Of a stretch of DNA of 24,018 nucleotides, positions 1 through 6,924 are shown in pieces. The stretch's first letter is position 1; each line of letters starts with the position of its first letter. The notes under the pieces are model-generated. The model did not search any database. It had not been told where the DNA came from and worked only from the letters and a program-made list of their open reading frames with translations. This stretch comes from a virus: positions 1 through 24,018 of the IMG/VR virus record IMGVR_UViG_3300032053_000516; one strand, 5' to 3'. The position numbers and the translations under genes are program-made.

Positions 1-151
1 TCTTCAATTTAGCAATCTTAATCTGGTCATGATATTGAACCTGTTTCTTCTGCTCATTTTCTACATCTATTGCCTTAGACTGAACAGCTTCAAAAAGCTC
101 ATTCTCTTTCAATGGGTTAATAAATTCTTCAAATGGTGTAAGATTCTTCAT
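1..151 (-). CDS. N-terminal part of a probable virion protein, cut by the left edge
   Basis: An open frame starts at the ATG at 149-151 and runs off the left edge, leaving 50 codons. The protein begins MKNLTPFEEFINPLKENELF and continues as a charged, Gln/Lys-rich helical segment. The N-terminus resembles those of the genes at 21174-22562, 22549-23460, 23462-23737 and 19937-21172: a basic-aromatic start followed by an L-x-E site, here LKE (residues 14-16) or LFE (19-21). In T4-type phages such leaders direct internal proteins to the prohead and are removed by the prohead protease, so I infer a head protein. It lies 12 bases downstream of the 164-424 gene on the same strand. The rest is outside the window and the function is unproven. 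Confidence 0.7.
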   Translation of the reverse strand, partial: MKNLTPFEEFINPLKENELFEAVQSKAIDVENEQKKQVQYHDQIKIAKLK

Positions 152-163
152 GAACTATATATC

Positions 164-424
164 TCAGTTCACTTCTTTTTCTGCTAATTTTTCTGCTTCT
201 ACTCCAATCTCAGATTCAACTATCCTTGATAAAACTTCCTGTTCTAACATTTCACATATAAATTTCCATTTATAATAATCTTTAGCACCGTCTGGTTTAA
301 CAGGAATGTATTCTAATGGATTTTTAAGAGTTGATAATTTTTTGGTAGAAGCTTCTATTGCGAATTTCAGATCAGTTAAAGAAAAGTCACAAACTCTTAA
401 TTTGGTTTTTGAAAATTTAGACAT
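164..424 (-). CDS. Small hypothetical protein, 86 aa
   Basis: I do not recognise this protein. It is mixed-charge and probably helical, with a C-terminus rich in Glu (residues about 60-86), and has no signal peptide, membrane segment or Cys cluster. A central stretch, PVKPDGAKDYYKWKFICEML, is reminiscent of short phage proteins of unknown role, but I cannot name a family. Its ATG directly follows the stop codon of the deoxynucleotidase gene (TAA then ATG, no gap), so the two are probably translationally coupled. The partial gene at the left edge follows after 12 bases. Confidence 0.75.
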   Translation of the reverse strand: MSKFSKTKLRVCDFSLTDLKFAIEASTKKLSTLKNPLEYIPVKPDGAKDYYKWKFICEMLEQEVLSRIVESEIGVEAEKLAEKEVN

Positions 425-988
425 TTAGAAATCGGTTATTTCAGCAACAATTTTTACCACACCCTTTAGTTCGGGTTTGTCTTTTACTATCCAATTATAT
501 TTGGTATAATTATTGGATACAAGGTATGTATCTATTCCGAGGCTCAAAGCATCTATAATTCCATGTGGAGCATCATCAATCCAGAAGTCAATCTCCTTTT
601 CAATCATTACATCTTTCTTTGATTGATCCATTCCAACGAAATTAATATCCTTTATTTCTGGATATAAGCGATTAACCATTTCAATTGTTTTAGCTCTTAT
701 AGGTTCTGCTCTTGCAGTGATTAAAACAATTGTATGACCTGCATCAGACCATTGTTTTATGGTCTGCTGAGACTTCTCAATAGGTAAAGCTTGATCACAC
801 ATGTGATGTGGATCAAGAAAATGATCCATTATTTTCTTTCGAAGATCTTCTGGGAAATTAAGATGGTTCCAATGTGTTACATCTTTATTTTTGTATGGAT
901 AACCAAGTTGTTCTGATGCAACAGCAGCAGCATGTGTCTCAATAAGTGTTGAATCTAAATCTATTCCTATTATAAATTTTGTTCGCAT
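425..988 (-). CDS. 5'(3')-deoxyribonucleotidase-like HAD phosphatase
   Basis: This 187-residue HAD-superfamily phosphatase has motif I as IGIDLDSTL, with Asp10 as likely nucleophile and Asp12 as acid/base. Motif II is VLITARAE with Thr91, motif III is a Lys near 124-125, and motif IV is DFWIDDAPH with the acidic pair Asp138-Asp139. The length and the DLDSTL plus late IDDAPH arrangement fit the NT5C-type deoxyribonucleotidases that are common in phages and bacteria. The expected activity is removal of phosphate from deoxynucleoside monophosphates in the cytoplasm, which would adjust dNTP pools during phage replication. Substrate is inferred from family only. The gene overlaps the end of the upstream 970-1323 gene by 19 bases and abuts the 164-424 gene. 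Confidence 0.85.
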   Translation of the reverse strand: MRTKFIIGIDLDSTLIETHAAAVASEQLGYPYKNKDVTHWNHLNFPEDLRKKIMDHFLDPHHMCDQALPIEKSQQTIKQWSDAGHTIVLITARAEPIRAKTIEMVNRLYPEIKDINFVGMDQSKKDVMIEKEIDFWIDDAPHGIIDALSLGIDTYLVSNNYTKYNWIVKDKPELKGVVKIVAEITDF

Positions 989-1323
989 TCTTCTTCTTCT
1001 AATTGTTCACTAACTTCTGAATTAAAGTCCACAATTTCCACATCTATATTTGCAACGACAAATTGTTCCAATTTTTTCTTCGCATAATAATAACCCTGAG
1101 CAGGAATAGAAATAGTAAATAAATCATTATCACATTGTTGTATTCCATCTTTATCCCTTATAGAGATTTTAAAATGCATGTGATATATTTTTTCAGGCGA
1201 ATTCTTTGCTTCAGACTTTACCTTTTTTACTTTATATCTTTTAATTTTCCAATCTCTTAATCTCTTGATGTACTTACCAAAGAATAAATTAATGAAGAAC
1301 TTACTGTTTAATTCTATTGACAT
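970..1323 (-). CDS. Hypothetical protein, 117 aa
   Basis: I do not recognise this protein. Its N-terminal third is strongly basic (Lys/Arg-rich, residues about 14-45), followed by a beta-rich section with an HFKISIRDKDG-type strand and an acidic tail with EEEE near residue 110. There is no evident signal peptide or metal site. The start at 1323 leaves 21 bases after the stop of the upstream gene, and its end overlaps the deoxynucleotidase start by 19 bases, typical of this operon. A nucleic-acid contact through the basic section is conceivable but not shown. Confidence 0.75.
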   Translation of the reverse strand: MSIELNSKFFINLFFGKYIKRLRDWKIKRYKVKKVKSEAKNSPEKIYHMHFKISIRDKDGIQQCDNDLFTISIPAQGYYYAKKKLEQFVVANIDVEIVDFNSEVSEQLEEEECEQNL

Positions 1324-1344
1324 TCTAATTCTTCTATAACGTAG

Positions 1345-1779
1345 TTATTCAAATGTTCCGTCTAAACAAATTTCTTCTAACTCCTCGATAATAGTCCTCT
1401 CTGTTACAATCTTAACCTCATCCACATTGATTTTTGTTGTTATAGGATACTTCTTCTTTTGCTCATCTGCAAACAGTTTACATCCTTCAACTAAAAGATC
1501 AATCATTTCTTTAGTTGGATAAACTTTAAAATAAAGTTCGAAGGCATTACCATCTTTTGAAGATGCTTGAACAGGTCTCCAATAATCATCTGCACATTGT
1601 CTTCTTTCCATTGCATCCTCGAAAAGTTTTTTTACTTCTTCATCTGCTTTAAAACGATGTTCGATTCCAGTGTTGCATTGTCCTATTTGACCTGTTACAT
1701 AAGCACACAATTCTCTTTCAAATGTTGCGAACGTATTTGTTGTTATAACAACTTTATATTTTACTTCTTCAGTTCTCAT
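1345..1779 (-). CDS. Hypothetical protein, 144 aa
   Basis: I do not recognise this soluble protein. It alternates probable beta strands (KYKVVITTNTF at the N-terminus, FELYFKVYPT near 80) with helices, and ends in an acidic segment, IIEELEEICLDG. Three Cys residues lie at scattered positions and do not form a zinc motif. Its ATG overlaps the stop of the upstream YqeY gene by four bases (ATGA), so coupled translation is likely. Frame and context make it a real gene; a spurious plus-strand frame across the same bases is a shadow. Confidence 0.75.
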   Translation of the reverse strand: MRTEEVKYKVVITTNTFATFERELCAYVTGQIGQCNTGIEHRFKADEEVKKLFEDAMERRQCADDYWRPVQASSKDGNAFELYFKVYPTKEMIDLLVEGCKLFADEQKKKYPITTKINVDEVKIVTERTIIEELEEICLDGTFE

Positions 1780-2237
1780 GACAATACCGATTTTACAATT
1801 GAGCTTAACTCTTTTCCATCATACAACCCATCATAGTTTGTTTTGAAATAAGACATAACTTTTCCCATTCCAGCATTACCGGTTGCTTGAATATCCGCAT
1901 TACCATCTACAAAAGCTTTAACAGCAGCTTCTATTTCATCTTTGGTCATTTGCTTAGGTTGAACCTTTACGAGATAATCATTAATGATTGCCAATTCAAC
2001 CTCTTCTTTTTTTGCGAGATCATCGCTGCCGGCTTTCTTGAATTGCTCAATGCTATCAATTCTTTGTTTAACTAATGGCTTTAATGCTTTAGCATAATTA
2101 ACATCTCCTGGATTTTCCTTTTCAAATTTATCCAATGCTGCTTTTACTGCACGAATAGCCTCAAGCTTTCCAGCCTCCTTGTTTCTCATTGCAGACTTTA
2201 AGTCTTCGAGAACTTCTGTCTTAAGATTTGTTTCCAT
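1776..2237 (-). CDS. yqeY: GatB/YqeY domain protein
   Basis: This 153-residue protein matches the free-standing YqeY family along its full usual length. Markers are the helical N-terminus with LKSAMRNKEAGKLEAIRAVKAAL, the central RIDSIEQFKKAG-type helix, and the C-terminal half with LPKQMTKDE-like and GMGKVMSYFK segments. The C-terminal part is related to the tail domain of GatB, a subunit of the tRNA-dependent amidotransferase, and is thought to bind tRNA. The role of stand-alone YqeY is not well established. It is common in bacterial genomes, so a phage copy probably came from a host. It overlaps both neighbours by one to four bases inside the operon. Confidence 0.9.
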   Translation of the reverse strand: METNLKTEVLEDLKSAMRNKEAGKLEAIRAVKAALDKFEKENPGDVNYAKALKPLVKQRIDSIEQFKKAGSDDLAKKEEVELAIINDYLVKVQPKQMTKDEIEAAVKAFVDGNADIQATGNAGMGKVMSYFKTNYDGLYDGKELSSIVKSVLS

Positions 2238-2482
2238 TATTCCTTAATTGTTTTTATTGTTTTCTTTACTTCTTTAACTGTGATTCTTGTCTTATCCCAA
2301 AAGGTGGTAGTATCTGGTTTAATTGGTTTAATTGTATCATTCTTTTTTGACTCCTTGTATAAGGATATGCCTCCTTTAACTCCATCGCGAATTAAAGTTC
2401 CAGCTTCATGTGCTACTCCTTCTGTTTCAACTTTTACACAAGAAACTAAAAATACAGCTGATATGAATATTATTGTTCGCAT
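2237..2482 (-). CDS. Small lipoprotein
   Basis: The reading frame is open further upstream, but the ATG at 2480-2482 gives a clean lipoprotein signal: MRTIIFISAVFLVSC, with lipobox LVSC and Cys15 as the lipidated residue. The 81-residue precursor has a short mature part that is polar and lysine-rich at its C-terminus. This start overlaps the stop of the PPK2 gene as TAATG, the same coupling used elsewhere here. Function is unknown. An outer-membrane spanin subunit is possible for a small phage lipoprotein, but no partner inner-membrane spanin lies next to it, so I do not assign that role. Confidence 0.75.
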   Translation of the reverse strand: MRTIIFISAVFLVSCVKVETEGVAHEAGTLIRDGVKGGISLYKESKKNDTIKPIKPDTTTFWDKTRITVKEVKKTIKTIKE

Positions 2483-3213
2483 TATTTTATTGTGTTTGGG
2501 TATTTCATTTTTAATCCTTTCATTACTTCTACAAATTTCTTTGCAATTAAATAATCTCTGTACCACTTATCATCTGCTGGAATTATATTCCATTTAACAT
2601 CCGATTTTTTAAATATGTTTTCGTACACATCCATATACTTATCCCACTGCTTTGATTCTGCCAAATCATTGGAATTGTATTTCCACTTCTTTTCAATGTT
2701 CGTGTATCTTTCCTTAAATCTCTGTGTTTGTTCCGGCTTTGAAATATGTAAATAAAATTTAAGTACACGAGTTCCTGTATCTTGTAGCATTGATTCAAAA
2801 TCATTTATATGCTTATACCGTTTGTTTATTGTCTTTTCGTCGAATAATTTGTGTACAGTAGGCACAAGAATATCTTCATAGTGCGAGCGATTAAATAAAC
2901 AAATATGTCCTTTCGATGGAACATTATAATGTATTCTCCAAAGATACCCTTTTAAAGATTCATATTCTGTTGGAGCCTTATACGAATGTACGTATGCGGC
3001 CATTGGGAATAAACCTTTATAAAGACCACCAACAGATCCATCTTTTCCAGAAGCATCCATTCCTTGAAATACTCCAAGTATTGCATGTTTCTCTTCAGCT
3101 CTCATTGTCTTGTGCAGTTCTAATAACTCAACATACAATTTTTTCGTTGCTTCTTTAATTTTCTTCTTATCAAGACCCTTTGGCGCCTTTGTTGAAATTT
3201 TACTTAAGTCCAT
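2482..3213 (-). CDS. ppk2: Polyphosphate kinase 2 family protein (class III-like)
   Basis: This 243-residue kinase transfers phosphate from polyphosphate to nucleotides. The Walker A loop is GMDASGKDG (residues 51-59) and the Walker B region is FNRSHYEDIL (107-116). Further PPK2 signatures are the YLWRIHYNVPSKG lid-side segment, KRYKHINDFE and the LKFYLHISK strand. The FNRSHYED version is the one I associate with class III PPK2 enzymes, which act on both AMP and ADP; class assignment is by motif only. In a phage it could regenerate ATP and NTPs from host polyphosphate, in line with the nearby deoxynucleotidase. It overlaps the lipoprotein start by one base and a 47-codon upstream gene by 14 bases. 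All catalytic motifs appear intact. Confidence 0.93.
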   Translation of the reverse strand: MDLSKISTKAPKGLDKKKIKEATKKLYVELLELHKTMRAEEKHAILGVFQGMDASGKDGSVGGLYKGLFPMAAYVHSYKAPTEYESLKGYLWRIHYNVPSKGHICLFNRSHYEDILVPTVHKLFDEKTINKRYKHINDFESMLQDTGTRVLKFYLHISKPEQTQRFKERYTNIEKKWKYNSNDLAESKQWDKYMDVYENIFKKSDVKWNIIPADDKWYRDYLIAKKFVEVMKGLKMKYPNTIK

Positions 3214-3343
3214 TGTTTACAAATTTTAATTTTGAGTAATTGCATTGATACGTATTATTTCCATTAATATATTTTAAGCAATCAGATTCACTTCCAGTAA
3301 ATACTGTTTTATTAGTCCAAGTATTAAACACACTACAATTCAT
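3200..3343 (-). CDS. Very small hypothetical protein, 47 aa
   Basis: A 47-codon frame fills the otherwise empty gap between the RNA ligase and PPK2 genes. It starts at the ATG at 3341-3343, 11 bases inside the end of the ligase gene, and stops at the TAA at 3200-3202, 14 bases inside PPK2. The protein begins MNCSVFNTWTNKTVFTGSES and has Cys at residues 3, 22 and 34. A short strand, a TGSESDC turn and a helix-like DCLKYI segment resemble the compact proteins many phages encode, but I cannot name a family. The exact tiling with short overlaps on both sides supports a real gene. Confidence 0.6.
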   Translation of the reverse strand: MNCSVFNTWTNKTVFTGSESDCLKYINGNNTYQCNYSKLKFVNNGLK

Positions 3344-4355
3344 TTTCAGTTATTTTTTGTTGTGCCCAATGTCCATGTTTTATAACAAAGCCACTACTTA
3401 CAAATTTAGCTACGGATTTTCTAAACTCTCCATAAGTAAATTCATCTGCAAGTCTTACAACATAACCCTCACACTTGTTACCATTAATCTCTGGTTGGAA
3501 TAAAGCTTTAATCTTTTCTTCATCCCATATTCCTCGGTATAACACATCAACTGTTTTTAATCCAAGCAATTGTGAATATTCGAGAGTTTCATCCCATGAT
3601 AAACAAATATTCTTTTCATTCCAAATAGAAAATAATTGGAAATAACTTCCCAAGTCTTTATATGGTATTGTATGAACTGCATAAAGATTTTCACCACATA
3701 ATCTCCATCCTTCCGGAATCTCATACGCAATCTTACCCCACAATCCTTTTACCCATTTTCTAGAAGGGTGTGTTCCTGAATCCAATGATCTTGCATGAAT
3801 GTGATCATTGTACATTGTTGTATTCTCTCCATCCATCTTTACTGTAACAATAACTTCTTTTCCTTCGAAATGTTTTATTGATGGAAGAACTCTATCGTCT
3901 TTCGTCATTTTCTCACTCCATGGAAGATGCATTGTTCTTGGGTACTTGATGTATTTCGAAAACAGATCCAGAACCTTTCCTTGCGATAGAATCTTTTGGA
4001 CTGACTCATCATAGAACAGTTCTCCTCTCACTCTTGTTCCATTCGGCATGATTATGTTTCCCCATTTGTCGTAGGTATAATCATTGTCGTTGTACAGATG
4101 TGAAGGTAACACAACTTTCTTGATGCCCGTTGCCAAACGGATCTCCTCGCAGGAAAGGGTGGTCTGCTCTGCCTCAATATGGTGCAGCTGACAAAGCGAA
4201 GCACCATTGGACAAATAATATCCACCATCATCAAACAATCTACGTTCGATAATATGGTGGGCGTCTTTAGCCGGTTCTTTACAAATGACGCATTTATGGT
4301 CATCTCTTTTGAAGACACCTTCTCTAAATTCATCTCTTGTAAGTAACTTTTCCAT
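3333..4355 (-). CDS. HNH domain-RNA ligase fusion protein
   Basis: This 340-residue protein has two parts. Residues 1-75 form an HNH-type domain with Cys22-x2-Cys25, His33-His34 in DAHHII, and CQLHH (55-59), which would bind metal and may cleave nucleic acid. Residues from about 135 form a nucleotidyltransferase of the RNA ligase family: KMDGEN (motif I, Lys173 as probable AMP-accepting residue), ARSLDSGTHPSR, GENLYAVH (motif III), EGYVVR (motif IV, Glu296) and SVAKFV (motif V, Lys317). The YPRTMHLPWS lead-in to the ligase part is one I associate with this RNA ligase family. Likely role is sealing broken RNA, for example tRNA cut by host defence. Whether the HNH part is an active nuclease is unknown. 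It overlaps the upstream membrane-protein gene by one base. Confidence 0.88.
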   Translation of the reverse strand: MEKLLTRDEFREGVFKRDDHKCVICKEPAKDAHHIIERRLFDDGGYYLSNGASLCQLHHIEAEQTTLSCEEIRLATGIKKVVLPSHLYNDNDYTYDKWGNIIMPNGTRVRGELFYDESVQKILSQGKVLDLFSKYIKYPRTMHLPWSEKMTKDDRVLPSIKHFEGKEVIVTVKMDGENTTMYNDHIHARSLDSGTHPSRKWVKGLWGKIAYEIPEGWRLCGENLYAVHTIPYKDLGSYFQLFSIWNEKNICLSWDETLEYSQLLGLKTVDVLYRGIWDEEKIKALFQPEINGNKCEGYVVRLADEFTYGEFRKSVAKFVSSGFVIKHGHWAQQKITENEL

Positions 4356-4699
4356 TATTCTATTTGACTAATTGAACGGTAAATGAATCCTGTGAAGAAA
4401 CTTGCAATACATACCATGCACAAATAACTTATTCCATAATCTATACAACTTAGGTATCCATCGAAATGGTAAATTAATCTAAGCTTTCCAGCATACAAAA
4501 TAATAAACAGTACAGATGGATAAAAACTGAAACAGTATGGACAAGAAAAAAGCTCTCCAAAGAATTCGCTTTTTGATTTGATCCAAAGTCTCATTGGTTT
4601 AAACACTTTCGTTTTTGTAACGGTCAACGAAATAACCGATACAGCCATGGCGATTATCACCAGGCTGTATACAGTACTTATTACATTATTCCAATCCAT
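4355..4699 (-). CDS. DUF1360-like membrane protein
   Basis: I start this gene at the ATG at 4697-4699 (MDWNNVISTVYS), two bases after the stop of the 4702-4956 gene; an upstream GTG or ATG would add six residues. The 114-residue protein has a membrane segment at about residues 8-25, a soluble loop, then LFSCPYCFSFYPSVLFI leading into a second segment, and a third near residues 85-105. The L-x-CPYC-x-S motif directly before a membrane helix is the mark of the DUF1360 family, found in phages and bacteria with unknown function. A GGAGG lies 7 bases before this ATG, but it also encodes the end of the upstream protein. Assignment is by motif only. Confidence 0.75.
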   Translation of the reverse strand: MDWNNVISTVYSLVIIAMAVSVISLTVTKTKVFKPMRLWIKSKSEFFGELFSCPYCFSFYPSVLFIILYAGKLRLIYHFDGYLSCIDYGISYLCMVCIASFFTGFIYRSISQIE

Positions 4700-4701
4700 A
4701 A

Positions 4702-4956
4702 TTAACCTCCAAAACACCCGCAGGCATTTATATTTTTAGTTGCTGTTTTAGTTTTTGTGCTAGAATACACACCTGCAATAGTTGCGTTCTTCTCTCTTTG
4801 TTTCGATTTTCCAATTGCACCATCTAGTTCTTTCAAGATGTTTCCAGCATCTGGTGCTTCTTCAATCATTTCTTCCTCGTCATCTGAATCATTTCCAAAA
4901 GTTGTCAGCTTTGGTTCTTTAAAAGCAGATGCTTCTTTCTTTTTCTTTTCAAACAT
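4702..4956 (-). CDS. Small acidic protein with a Cys/Gly C-terminus
   Basis: I do not recognise this 84-residue protein. It has a lysine-rich start (MFEKKKKEASAF), an acidic middle with DSDDEEEMIEEAPD, a helical section with KELDGAIGKSKQ, and a Thr/Lys-rich stretch ending NACGCFGG. It is probably largely disordered. The gene sits 11 bases after the proteasomal-type AAA ATPase and 2 bases before the DUF1360-like gene, so an adaptor or regulator of the ATPase is a reasonable guess, but nothing in the sequence proves it. The terminal CGCFGG could be a metal or lipid site, or simply a flexible end. Confidence 0.7.
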   Translation of the reverse strand: MFEKKKKEASAFKEPKLTTFGNDSDDEEEMIEEAPDAGNILKELDGAIGKSKQREKNATIAGVYSSTKTKTATKNINACGCFGG

Positions 4957-4967
4957 GATAATTATTT

Positions 4968-6554
4968 TTATGCAACAACTTTAGCTTTACCTGTTTCCTT
5001 AGCAGGAATTACTGCAGCTGGTGCTGATGATTCTTCTTTTATTTTCATCGGGCGTATCTCAGAAATCTTATCATTGCTTTCTGTAGTCAACTCATAAGAT
5101 AAGTCATCAAAAAGATGTTGGTGGTTCATCCTTGAATTCTGTTTAAATGATCTTAATATAGAACTATGAACATCTTCAAGTGTAACACCTGTTGGTTTCT
5201 TAATAGCATTTGATAAGTCTCTATTGATCGCAGCAGTAATTGCATCATTAACAATGGCCGCAATCATAGCACCATTTATAATATGTTCCATACAGAACTT
5301 CATGCTTTTTCCACTTTCTAAAGAAATATCGTATAAACATAATGATTGGTCAAAGATTAACTGAGCACAGCTCTTTGCAATCTTCTTAGAATCAATTACA
5401 CAAGGTACTTTCTTTAAGTTCAGATTTAAAATCATTTCCACACTTTCTTGTGTTGGACGTGGAACTTTAATCTTCTTATCAATACGACCTTCACGAATAA
5501 TTGCACTGTCCAACATGTCAGGACGGTTTGTTGTTAATATAACAATTGCAGAGCTTTCATCTAGTCCATCCATTTCAGTTAAGAACTGAGGAACGATAGT
5601 CTTATCAACATCACTGCTCTTTCCTGAACCTCTCTTACTTAAGATTGCTTCAGCTTCATCAATGAATATAATTGCAGGACAACCGGTCTTCTTTTTAAAT
5701 TCTCTTGCTGATGCAAATATGCTTCGAATTCTTTCTTCACTTGCTCCAACGTACATGTTTAAAATCTCTGGCCCTTTGATATAAATAAATCCAGATTCCT
5801 TAGTGTTGTATAACTCGGCAACAGATGTAGCAACGGCTTTACCAATCATGGTTTTTCCATTACCTGGAGGTCCCCATAATAAAATACCTTTGGTAGGTTT
5901 TCTTCCATACAAAGAATATAATTCTGCATACTTAATTGGATTCTCGATAGCTTCAGTCATTTGTTGTTTAACATCTTCTAATCCGCCAATATCATTCCAT
6001 GAAACTCCGGTCACTGCACTAAATGTGTATTGTCCATGTTGTTTACCAAGATTCTTTACAATGATTGTTCCTGTTTCATCGAGAATAACACGACATCCTT
6101 TTTCAAGCATTTGATCTTTGTCTTTAGCATCAGAGAATAATCCAGTTAAAACAATGCGTGGAGTTCCATTTGCATCTATTTCTGCAGTGTTCTTATCAAA
6201 GATTTCTTTAATGACAACAGTCATACCAAAACTTACAGGCTCTGCTTTCTCAATAATACCTACACCTGCTTTTGTTGTTGTACATTTTACTGTATCACCA
6301 ACTTTAAGCTTTAACTTTTCGTTATAAAGAACTTCTATCTTCTGGCCATTGTGCATAATAACACAAGATGGTTCAGTAGTCTTCTCTGATGGAAGATAAT
6401 TTGATTCATCTGGTTTATCTACAATGGTTACTCTTTTTCCAAATCCAATTACAAGTCCAAATGAGAACGATTGTCCTAAAATGTTTCTTAAATACTCTTG
6501 TTGATTTGCAATAATTTCTTTTGCTTTTTCTAAAATTTCTGATTCTTTTGCCAT
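4968..6554 (-). CDS. Proteasomal ATPase-like AAA protein
   Basis: The 528-residue protein is built like PAN, ARC and Mpa, the ring ATPases that unfold proteins for proteasomes. Residues 1-30 are helical, about 35-170 look like tandem OB-type beta domains (including KLKVGDTVKC), and about 185-450 are a classical AAA domain. WNDIGGL is at 186-192, Walker A GPPGNGKT at 228-235, Walker B with Asp299-Glu300, and the second region of homology has TNRPDMLDSAIIREGRID with Arg354 and Arg357 as finger candidates. The C-terminus ends AKVVA and lacks the hydrophobic-Tyr-X motif that docks on 20S proteasomes, and no protease gene is visible. A free-standing unfoldase or remodelling role is inferred. The start codon has the leader AACAACC, shared with the ligase gene. 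Confidence 0.88.
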   Translation of the reverse strand: MAKESEILEKAKEIIANQQEYLRNILGQSFSFGLVIGFGKRVTIVDKPDESNYLPSEKTTEPSCVIMHNGQKIEVLYNEKLKLKVGDTVKCTTTKAGVGIIEKAEPVSFGMTVVIKEIFDKNTAEIDANGTPRIVLTGLFSDAKDKDQMLEKGCRVILDETGTIIVKNLGKQHGQYTFSAVTGVSWNDIGGLEDVKQQMTEAIENPIKYAELYSLYGRKPTKGILLWGPPGNGKTMIGKAVATSVAELYNTKESGFIYIKGPEILNMYVGASEERIRSIFASAREFKKKTGCPAIIFIDEAEAILSKRGSGKSSDVDKTIVPQFLTEMDGLDESSAIVILTTNRPDMLDSAIIREGRIDKKIKVPRPTQESVEMILNLNLKKVPCVIDSKKIAKSCAQLIFDQSLCLYDISLESGKSMKFCMEHIINGAMIAAIVNDAITAAINRDLSNAIKKPTGVTLEDVHSSILRSFKQNSRMNHQHLFDDLSYELTTESNDKISEIRPMKIKEESSAPAAVIPAKETGKAKVVA

Positions 6555-6588
6555 GGTTGTTTTTTCTTATATGTTACTATTTACTTTT

Positions 6589-6840
6589 TTATTTTCCTAA
6601 TACTCTTAAAATTTCTAGGATATTTGAAACTGCTTCTGAAGCTGATTTGACATCCTTGTCTTGAAACCAAGCTTCTTTTTCATCTTCATCTCCTCTTCCA
6701 CCTATTGCACCTGATATAATTGTTTTTGGTCCTTTTACTTTTACAGTTTTATCATCACCACATTCTACTGTTATAATTCCTTTTTTCGATTTGATCGAGT
6801 AAAGAATACCAGTCGGATTTGTTTGAACATCTATTTGCAT
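6589..6840 (-). CDS. Small hypothetical protein, 83 aa
   Basis: I do not recognise this protein. It starts with beta-strand-like segments (MQIDVQTNPTGILYSIKSKK, then IITVECGD and VKVKGPK), has a Gly-rich acidic loop (GGRGDEDEKE) and ends in an amphipathic helix, ASEAVSNILEILRVLG. The gene is preceded by an 84-base gap holding a TATATTTG box 22 bases upstream of the ATG, so it may be the first gene of a transcription unit that continues into the AAA ATPase gene 34 bases downstream. This pairing is the only hint about its role. Confidence 0.7.
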   Translation of the reverse strand: MQIDVQTNPTGILYSIKSKKGIITVECGDDKTVKVKGPKTIISGAIGGRGDEDEKEAWFQDKDVKSASEAVSNILEILRVLGK

Positions 6841-6861
6841 TTTTTTATCTATTGTTTAATG

Positions 6862-6869
6862 CAAATATA
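6862..6869 (-). promoter_or_regulatory. Probable promoter -7 box for the 6840 transcription unit
   Basis: On the minus strand this is TATATTTG, a full match to the Bacteroidota -7 consensus TAnnTTTG. It lies 21 bases upstream of the ATG at 6840 in one of the few gaps of this strand. The -33 region is poor: with a 20-base spacer it reads TTTA instead of TTTG. The -7 box is directly visible; promoter activity is inferred. Confidence 0.5.
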
Positions 6870-6924
6870 CTAATTTTCGGAAACACTTGTAAAAATAATT
6901 TTTGGTCCAAATGTATTGGTACCA

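Noticed and set aside
4052-4333. Minus-strand frame of 93 codons inside the HNH-RNA ligase gene
   Set aside because: It overlaps the HNH domain in another frame, has no recognisable motif, and breaks the gene tiling.
4697-4710. GGAGG as a Shine-Dalgarno site for the DUF1360-like gene
   Set aside because: It encodes the final Gly-Gly of the upstream protein, and no other gene here has such a site, so it is probably coincidental.
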